NCBI GenBank assembly: GCA_933207985.1
Contig: OW240913.1
Coordinates: forward strand, 266,065,201-266,129,200
DNA: 64,000 bases
Direction: 5' to 3'
Source of the DNA: Pelobates cultripes
Taxonomy: Eukaryota; Chordata; Amphibia; Anura; Pelobatidae
Shown here: positions 51,501 to 60,500 of the stretch, in pieces
How positions within the stretch are numbered: the stretch's first letter is position 1
Layout: the number at the start of each line of letters is the position of its first letter
The notes under the pieces: model-generated
Databases searched by the model: none
What the model saw: only the letters and a program-made list of their open reading frames with translations
Told to the model about the DNA's origin: nothing
Translations under genes and position numbers: made by a program

Positions 51501-54500
51501 CCATCATCCAGCACTCACACACATCATCCAGCACTCCACACACACCCATCATCCAGCACTCCACACACCCTCATCCGCTCCACACACCCATCATCCAGCA
51601 CTCACACACACACACATCATCCAGCACACACACACACACACATCATCCAGCACACACACACACACACGCATCATCAGCACTCACACACCCATCATCCAGC
51701 ACTCCACACACCATCATCCCAGCACTCCACACACCCATCCAGCACTCACACACACACATCATCCAGCACTCACACACACACACACATCATCCAGCACACA
51801 CACACCCATCATTCAGCACTCACACACCCATCATTCAGCACTCACACACCCATCATCCAGCACTCACACACCCATCATCCAGAACACACACACCCATCAT
51901 CCAGCACTCACACACCCATCATCCAGCACTCACACACCCATCATCCAGCACTCACACACACACGTCATCCAGCGCGCACACACACGTCATCCAGCGCGCA
52001 CACACACATCATCCAGCACACGCTGCATTCATTATACACACTCTGCATTCATTATACACACTACATTCACTATACACACTCTGCATTCACTACAAACACA
52101 CTACATACACTGCATTCATTGTACACACTCTGCACTCACTACAAACACTAAATTCATTATACACAATTTGCACTTACTACAAACACACTACATTCATTAT
52201 ACACACTCTGCATTCATTATACACACTCTGCACTCACTACAAATACACTACATTCACTATACACCCTCTGCATTCACTATACACACTCTGTATTCATTAT
52301 ACACACTACATTCACTATACACACTCTGCATTCACTACAAACACACTACATACACTGCATTCATTGTACACACTCTGCACTCACTACAAACACTAAATTC
52401 ATTATACACAATTTGCACTTACTACAAACACACTACATTCATTATACACACTCTGCATTCATTATACACACTCTGCACTCACTACAAAAACACTGCATTC
52501 ACTATACACACTGCACTCACTACAAACACACTACATTTATTATACACACTGCACTCACTACAAATACACTACATTTGTTATACTCACTGCACTCACTACA
52601 AATACACTACATTCATTATACACACTCTGCACTGCACTATATGCATAGGAGTGTAATTTTTTGTGGGGGGGGGAGGCGGGAATCTTGGGTGAGTTCCCAC
52701 ACCTTTTTCCCCAGGACTTGACCCCTGAAAACAAACGTAACATCCATAACAGTTGCCACAACTCTGACCATTTTTCTAGTTTACCTAAATCATTTGCCAT
52801 TTGGCTTATCCCTCCTGGAACATCAACCCTGTTACATATCTTAGCATCATCAGCAAAAAGACATACCTTACCATCAACACCTTCGGCAATATCACTAATA
52901 AGAGAATGGATCCAAGCACAGATCCCAGAGGTACCCCACTGGTGACAAGCCCATGCTTTGAATATACTCCATTGACTACAACCCTCTGTTGCCTGTTATT
53001 CAGCCACTGCCTTACCCATTCAACAATATTGGAATCCAAACTTAAAGATTGCAGTTTATTGATGAGCCTTCTATGTGGAACAGTGTCAAAAGCCTTACTG
53101 AAATCTAGGTAAGCAATGTCTACTGCACCACCCTGATCTATTATTTTAGTTACCCAATCAAAAAAAATCTATAAGATTAGTTTGGCATGATCTCCCTGAA
53201 GTAAACCCATGTTGTCTCTGATCTTGAAATCCATGTGATTTTAGATGTTCAACATTCATATCATTTAACACGGTTTCCATTACTTTCCCCACTACTGAGG
53301 TAAGGCTTACTGGCCTATAGTTCACAGAGCAGGAGATAAAAACGTATTAAGCAAGTGAAGATGTGATTGAAAATGAAACATTTTTTTCATGAAGGCTGTG
53401 GCAAAGGCTGCATAAACAGATACAAAAGTGATTTAACTCATTAATGGCAGTGTTGTGGACAAAAATATTAACCCAATCCATGCTGGTAAAATGCCTATTT
53501 ACTCAGTATAACTACAATCAGCATTATTCAACTTTCTATGTGATTTACCTAAAATGGCCGCTAGGGAGTTTCCCTTTGACATCGACTAACACCTTCATTA
53601 ACAAGATGGCGCTGGAATCTGGGGGAGACCTCCAGGATACCAATGACATCACACCCGGTAGGAAGAGCAGTAAATTAACCACTTAACACCTAACCAATTA
53701 TTGATGTATTATTCCATGTTATCTCTGACAATGCATATGATGTAATTTTGCTTTATAAGGGACATGCCGTCCCCTCAGAATAAACATTCCTCAAGTTTTT
53801 TATTAACCAGAAACCTGTGTCTGGTGTGAATTACTTTAGGAGCGTGCATGCATTACTTCTTAATTTGGCCGGGGGCAGATACGCAAGATAATCATTTTAT
53901 TAATTGATTCCACATCATTTGGTGCCCAACGTGAGGTGCCGGTTCTCGTCGGTTCGGACGGCCGGAAAATGGGACCGGAGCGGACCTGCAGAAAGTGGGA
54001 CAACCGGAGCCTGATCACCTCCTAAATACAGCGGTTTGCCTGTATTCTCCTGTTTTGTGTCGGTTTGTCTCTGTGTCCACTTCCGGCTTCCAGAAGGTTA
54101 CAAGACAGGTAATCTCTTATCTGGTGCCTTTTAAAACGAACCTGTCGATTGTCTATCTGCCTCCTGAGTGTATGTATGCATGTGAGACAGCTGGTGTGTG
54201 GTTTATGCTTTATTATCATTATAGCTTGACTGCCTACCGGCAGGGAACACATCAGCCCGGTGAAGGGCTGGTAACCGCCTAGAGAAAGGCTGGGAATATT
54301 GTCCGCCCGGTGAAGGGCTGGGAACCGCCTAGGGAAAGGCTCGGAATATTGTACGCCCAGGGAAGGACTGGGAACCGCCTAGGGAAAGTCTGGGAATATT
54401 GTCCGCCCGGTGAAGGGCTGGGAACCGCCTAGGGAAAGGCTGGGAATATTGTCCGCCCAGTGAAGGGCTGGGAACCCCCTAGAGAAAGGCTGGGAATACT

Positions 54501-57500
54501 GTCCGCCCGGTGAAGGGATGGGAACCGCTTAGAAAAAGGCTGGGAATTTTACTGTACTGTTCAGAGTAGAACAGGGTTTATTTACTGTTTAGTTGTTACT
54601 ATGTTCGTAGTTATACTGTTCTTTGTTATATTATGTTTTCTATTCAGTTGTAGTCATAGTGTGGGTACCCTAGTTGTGTGTGTAAGTGTTGTGCGGCTTG
54701 TCCTTAATTCCGGATTATGTGCGCATCTCTACATCTGTGACTCCTGTAAATGTCTTCTGATTAGTCTCTCCACATTCACCTTTTCCCCTATTCTCTACCT
54801 CTCCTGTACTTGTTGCCCAGAGCTGTGTTAGTCACCCATGCTCGCCCACTCAGATCCGTGGCCACCATCTCGGGTGGGCGGATCCTGTGACTAGTTTACG
54901 TTTAGGGAAGACGCACGGGAATCAATTCCTCATGGCAGTTTAGCACTGTAGATATTCCTTCTTTTCTCTCTCTCTCTCTCTCTGTCCCTCTTACAGGGAA
55001 AGCCTTGTTTGGTAAAAATGGGACAAGAACACGCCAGACCCTCCAGAGGCTATTTAGCTTGTGATATTGTTAAGGAGAGAGCAGGAGAAGAGGCTATGTT
55101 AAAAATAAAGAAGATAGCAAAGATTTGTGGTTTTCAAATGTCACCCAGTGGTAGATTACAGCCAGAGTTTTGGAGTAAATTGCTTATTGATAAAGAGGGC
55201 TTGCTATTGGATAATGGGTTGAAGAAAGCCGTGGAGGCTTGGTATCGGATAGCAAGAGGACTCAAACGGGAGGGTTGGTCAGAGGAAGAAATAGATTTTA
55301 AAGGACAAACGATTTATGTATATCACAGAAATGTTTGTAATGATGATTCGTCTCTTGATGTTCCCCGGCCACCGCCCTATGATGGCCCCCAGAATACCGT
55401 GAATGAATCTCGCCCCACCTCCCCAGTCACTGCCCAGTCACCACCTCCAATTGTCATAGGTCCTTCTGTCCCCACCCCTCTGTACCCCGTTCTCGGGGCA
55501 GATGGATCCTATTATTACCCCGTCCCTCTACCGCCTACCTCCACACTTCCCATTATTCCGGTTCCCCTCCCACTTCCCTCTGATCCGGCCCCTCTTCCAC
55601 CTTCCCTTGTCACTACTGCTGCCGTCCCTCTGCTACCTACCTCCATCACTTCTCCCGACATCACCTCTCTCCCACCTCCCCCTGTCATCCCTCCTATTCC
55701 TGCTCCCCTTGCACCTTTACGTGTTGCCTCTCCCTGTCGTTCCTTCTGCTCCTGTTCCCCTCTCGCCTTCACCCGTTGTTCCCACCATCGCATCTCTCTC
55801 TGCCATATCCCCCTCTTCCTTTGCTATTCCCTCTGCTCCTGCTCCTTCCTCTCCTCTCCCCACCATCCCTTCTGTCCCTGTTCCAGATTCCCCTCCTCTT
55901 CCCGCCTCCAATACTGTTGTCCCTCCCTCCTTCGATCTTTGGTCACTCATCTCTGCCCTCTCCACTCATCTCCCTCAGCCTACTCAGCCCTGCCCCCTCA
56001 CCCAGTCCGACTCCTGTCTCCACCTCCTTCATGGCAACTCCCAGTTACCCAATCATGATCATTGGGTCGAATTAATCTACCGTGTCGGGACAGCCTCATG
56101 CTGTAGGCGCTTCTCCTGCCGCGTCAGGCTTCCATCCCACTACTTTCCAGTTAGTTACTCCCCAGGCCATTGCTGTCAGTTCTCCTGGCTGCGATGCTCC
56201 AGCCGCTCAAGCCCCTAATTCACCAGATGTTGCCAGCTATCATGGTCTCCCATTCCTGGTTCCCCCCCGAGGATGACAATGTACAGGGCTTAGCCCATTC
56301 CGTCCTTCGAATAATAGGGTTTCCCAGAGACAGGCCACCCCAGCCAACCACATCCCTGCTCTATCAACAGTGGAAGGGGCTCCCCCGATGTATGTTACAT
56401 TCAACCCATCCCAAGCTGCAACCCTAGTAACCTCTCTCCCCGACCCTGAGAAGCAGCCCATGCCCTTCTTCTGGAGGGTTGCCCAGATTCGTAAGACATA
56501 CTCTGCAGCCTGGCGTGATCTGTATAGTCTGTGTGAGATCAAGGCTGGGGATGCCTATTGGCCCAATATGGAAAGGAGTTTAAATTATGCTCTCCTCACT
56601 ACCGATATGGATTTTCAGTCGGGTATTACGTTATGTGAACAACTTCGGGCCTGGGCCCAGGATAAACTAGCTGACCAAGCTACTTGTTTAAATGGCATTA
56701 TACAAGACAAACTTGAATCTGTGGAAAAATACCATTCACGGTTGACTCAAACTTTCTCCGATCTTGGATTCAGTGTATATAACAAAGCACATACCCATAT
56801 GTTATCTGCTGCCTTTGTTGCTGGCCTTAAGGAAGCCATCAGGAAGGCTTAGTGCTTTCTCGCCCCGAATACAGAATTATTCCTTTGGACACTCTCTTAC
56901 TAGTTGCCAAGGGCCTAGAATCTGCTCTACAGCCACCCCAAAGGAAAAGTAATCCTCTTATGTTTTCCGTTTATAGCCCTGCCACCAGACCCGCCCCAGT
57001 CCCCCCAGGATATCCCGTGCTATCTACCCTGCCAGCTGCACAGGGGCAGCACATGACACCCGCCCCTAGGCCTCAGACCAGGGCATGCTTTAATTGTAAC
57101 CAGCCAGGCCATTTCCAGAGAGATTGCCCACACCCCAGGGTGCCTAGACAGCCGACCACTAGATCACCTATGCACCCCAAAGCCCCTGCAGCCACATATG
57201 GTGGTCTCCAACCAGGTTACCCTCCACAGGTATATCCTCAGGCACATACATCGTATTACCCTCCTCAGGAATTTGCCCAAGCTGTCTACCAGCCCTTTCC
57301 ATCTGATACAGCTATGCTCACCCTTCCCCTGGTAGTTACGATACAGATGATTTCCAACAAGATGAACGCCCTGCACCCAGTCATTATCACCCTACACGTC
57401 AAACCCATCAGGCCAGCCACTCCACCACATCCGCACGTCACTACACTGGCCCTGATCAATCTCATCTAGACCTTGTACAATAGGTAACCGGCAAACCTGT

Positions 57501-60500
57501 GTCTAACTCCCCTGTCATGGCAGTGTCTACAGGGGACAAGGGGGGGCCTCTCGCTACAGTTGTCCTACCAGTTGAGGGTCATCCTACTACCTTTTTAGTT
57601 GACACAGGTGCAGCCCGCAGTGTTCTCAGAGAACAAGACCTGCCTGACCCATCTTACCTATCCGACATAGATGTTTCTTGTGTAGGTGTCGATGGTACCC
57701 CCCGAAATAACCCATTAACTTAGCTCTTGCGGGTTGGTTCTGACATTCTCTCTCGGTTTGTTGTCTCATCCACTTGTCCAATTAACCTTTTAGGAGCAGA
57801 TGTTCTGTCTCGTCTTCAAGCTTCTATCTCCTTTACTGCTGATGGCCAGGTTCAATTACTAACCCCCCTTTCTCGCAAAGATACTTCCGTCCTTTGCTCT
57901 CTGCCCTTACTACTACATATGACATCCCCCACCGAGGGGGATTGGATGCCTACGAGTCCCACCTGTGGTAGTTACATTAATTAAGGGAGCTAATCCACCA
58001 TGAAGACCACAGTACCCATTGAAACCTGCACAAGCCCTCGCCATCTCCAAACAAGTTGATAGCCTGTTGGCAAAAGGTGCACTGGTCAAGTGTGTATCAC
58101 AGTGTAACACCCCTCTATTTCCAGTAAAGAAGAAAACTGAAAAAGGTCAACCTGACCAATACCGTATGGTACAAGACCTCCACGCTGTTAATGAAGTCAC
58201 AAACCGCGATACGGCCGTTGTCCCTAATCCACATACACTGTTGTCACAGGTCCCTCCAACAGCTAAATTCTTCACGGTGGTTGATCTTGCAAATGCCTTT
58301 TTCAGCATGCCCTTGGATCCCTCTTGTCAATATCTGTTTGCTTTCACACACGATCGTCAACAGTATACTTGGACTGTCATGCCTCAAGGTGCACAAAATT
58401 CCCCAACCCAATTCGCCAAAGCTATGTCAGCTGTCTTAGAACCCTGGCAGAAGTCCCACCCAGACGTGGTCCTGCTCCAGTATGTAGATGATTTACTTCT
58501 CTGTGCAGATGATTTTCCAACTGCTGAACAGAATTCCGAAGATCTCCTTTGTTTCCTCGCTGAAGAAGGTTGTAAAGCCTCCAAGTCGAAACTCCAGTGG
58601 TGCCGGCCCTCTGTGGTCTTCTTGGGACATTGCCTTTCCCATGGCACCCGTCACCTAACGAGGAACAGGGTATTTGCCATTACAAATCTCTCCCTTCCAT
58701 CTAACCATCAGGCTCTTCATGCCTTCTTGGGCCTCATCACATACTGCAGGGCTTGGATCCCTGAGGCTTCTCAACTCATGCAACCTCTCTACGATGCTTT
58801 GAAGACTGAACCTTTTTCATTGTCCTCTACAGCCCGCACCTGTTACCATGCGCTTCAAATAGCCATCCCCTCCGCCCCGGCTTTGGGCCTACCTAACTAC
58901 CAGCTACCGTTCAAACTTTTCATCTCAGAGAACATGGGCCATGCTTCAGGGTCCTTACTCAATCCCACGGTTCCCGTCAGCGCCCTATTGGGTACTTTTC
59001 CTGCATGCTAGACCCCTGGCCAGGGGTGGTCCTTCCTGTTTGCGTGCTGTTTTTGCTGCCAGTGCCCTACTGGACAAAACTAATGACTTTGTTCTTGGAC
59101 ATCAACTGACGGTTCTTGCTCCCCATGATATCGCTGCAATCCTGAATCAAGTCCAGCCAAAGCATCTATCATCTCAGAGACATCTCCGCCTTCAAACCTC
59201 CCTCCTCTTGCCTGATAATGTTACTCTACAAAGATGCCACTCTTCTGCCACTTCCCAAGGGGGGAGTGCCGCAATACTGGTACAGCCTGGACATAAATCC
59301 TGACGTTCACATGGAACTTCAAGTAGAAAAGCCCACAGTTCCACATGATGAACAGCCCGAGAGCTACTTACATTGCACCCTGTGGTTCAGGAACACCCCA
59401 GGGCCTGACCCATACTATGAAGAAGAATTATTCAGCCTGGTGGAAATACGCATCACACTGACAGACCTGTTCTGTGACTCCAAAGGAAACATTGTTATCT
59501 TAGTCTACCTGCCTATGGAGGTATCACATTTATATAACCATTGGGAGGTGGCTGTTCCTCATATCTCTTTCACCAAGTCTCCAGATATCTCATGGAAAGA
59601 ACTCGGCCCAATGGCCAAGACATGGAGTACTGCAACTCAAGAACAGCTCACATTTACGGGGGTCACTAAAAGGACCATAAATTGCAAAACTGTCGGTTAC
59701 CCTCGATATCACACAGAGATATGTGAAGACATCCCTCTTACAGAACAGGACGCCCCTCATGATTGCTTTGAACAGATGAAAATGGAAACAACTCATCTCC
59801 CAACAGTGCACGAGGCTACCCTACCTGACTCTGACTACACTCTGTTTGTGGATGGTTCTAGATTCGCAGATGTACAGGGACAATATCATACCGGATATGC
59901 AGTCACCACAGAGGACCAAATACTCCAAGCATCTTCACTCCCATCATCTAAGTCAGCACAAGAAGCCGAACTAATAGCCCTTACGGTGGCATGCAAAATG
60001 TTTGAAGGGAAGCGTGTTAATATTTATACAGACTCAAAGTATGCCCTGGTCGTGGCACATGACTTTGGCTTAATCTGGAAAACCAGGGGGTTCCTTACAG
60101 CAACAGGTACTCCTGTGAAACATGGCGCGGCTATCAAAACCACTCTATTAAGCTACATCATAGAGTGGTACATCAAAACCACTCTATTAAGCTAAAGTTG
60201 ATTTTGGTGCCTATAGTGCCCCTTTAAATATAACTACAGCTCTTTGTTATTATTTGATTGTTACACATAATGCACATAATGTTACACATTTATTTATTTT
60301 CATTAGTGAGGGTCTCATTTTTGAGTTTCACCTAAGGCCTCACAGAGATTAGTGCCACCAGTGGATGGATGCCATAGTTAGACATTTTTTTAACAATGCC
60401 AACAGCATGCCTGTAAAAAAACAAAAATTTCAATACCTTTTTACCTATGCATGTGCTAGCAATTTGACATTCTCCATGAAACATCAAGCTATATTTGTCT

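Larger units (their letters stand above)
50843..52727. mobile_element. hAT-type non-autonomous element with promoter-like module and satellites
   Basis: Starts CAGGGCTCGAGTCCTG and ends CAGGACTTGACCCCTG, inverted at 14 of 16 positions. The 8-bp AAAACAAA flanks it on both sides (50835-50842, 52728-52735), which identifies hAT-style insertion. The left 320 bp are CpG-rich and palindromic; the rest is about 1.4 kb of tandem repeats. No transposase is present. It lies in non-CR1 sequence (50711-50842, 52736-52744) inside the CR1-like copy. Confidence 0.8.
49601..53326 (-). mobile_element. CR1-like element, copy 2, split by two younger insertions
   Basis: On the minus strand it runs from 53326 (RT start, AYLDFSKAF region at about 53060-53110) to 49601 (ATTCTATGTTTCTATG end). 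Coding parts are 52745-53326, 50030-50710 and 49601-49706. They include [32 protein letters not shown] and [10 protein letters not shown]. It is interrupted at 50711-52744 and by the MITE at 49707-50030. The 5' part is missing. Stops and frameshifts are fewer than in copy 1 (3003-4678), but it is not intact. Confidence 0.8.
49308..60227. mobile_element. MITE family B split by nested insertions
   Basis: The left part 49308-49600 begins TTAAAGGGACATTATGGGC. The middle part is 53327-53450 (AGAGCAGGAGATAAAAACG to TTAATGGCAG). The right part is about 60172-60227 and ends CTATAGTGCCCCTTTAA. In order they rebuild one family B MITE, apart from a lost stretch next to the retrovirus. Between the parts lie a CR1-like element and an endogenous retrovirus. 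Confidence 0.75.

Noticed and set aside
51206..52396. 396-codon open frame as a protein gene
   Set aside because: It consists entirely of about 20-bp tandem repeats inside a hAT element; neighbouring frames are equally open, and no start context, domain or splice structure is seen.
55515..55965. Minus-strand Gly/Arg-rich open frames opposite gag
   Set aside because: They are the complement of the proline-rich gag coding strand and have no domain.
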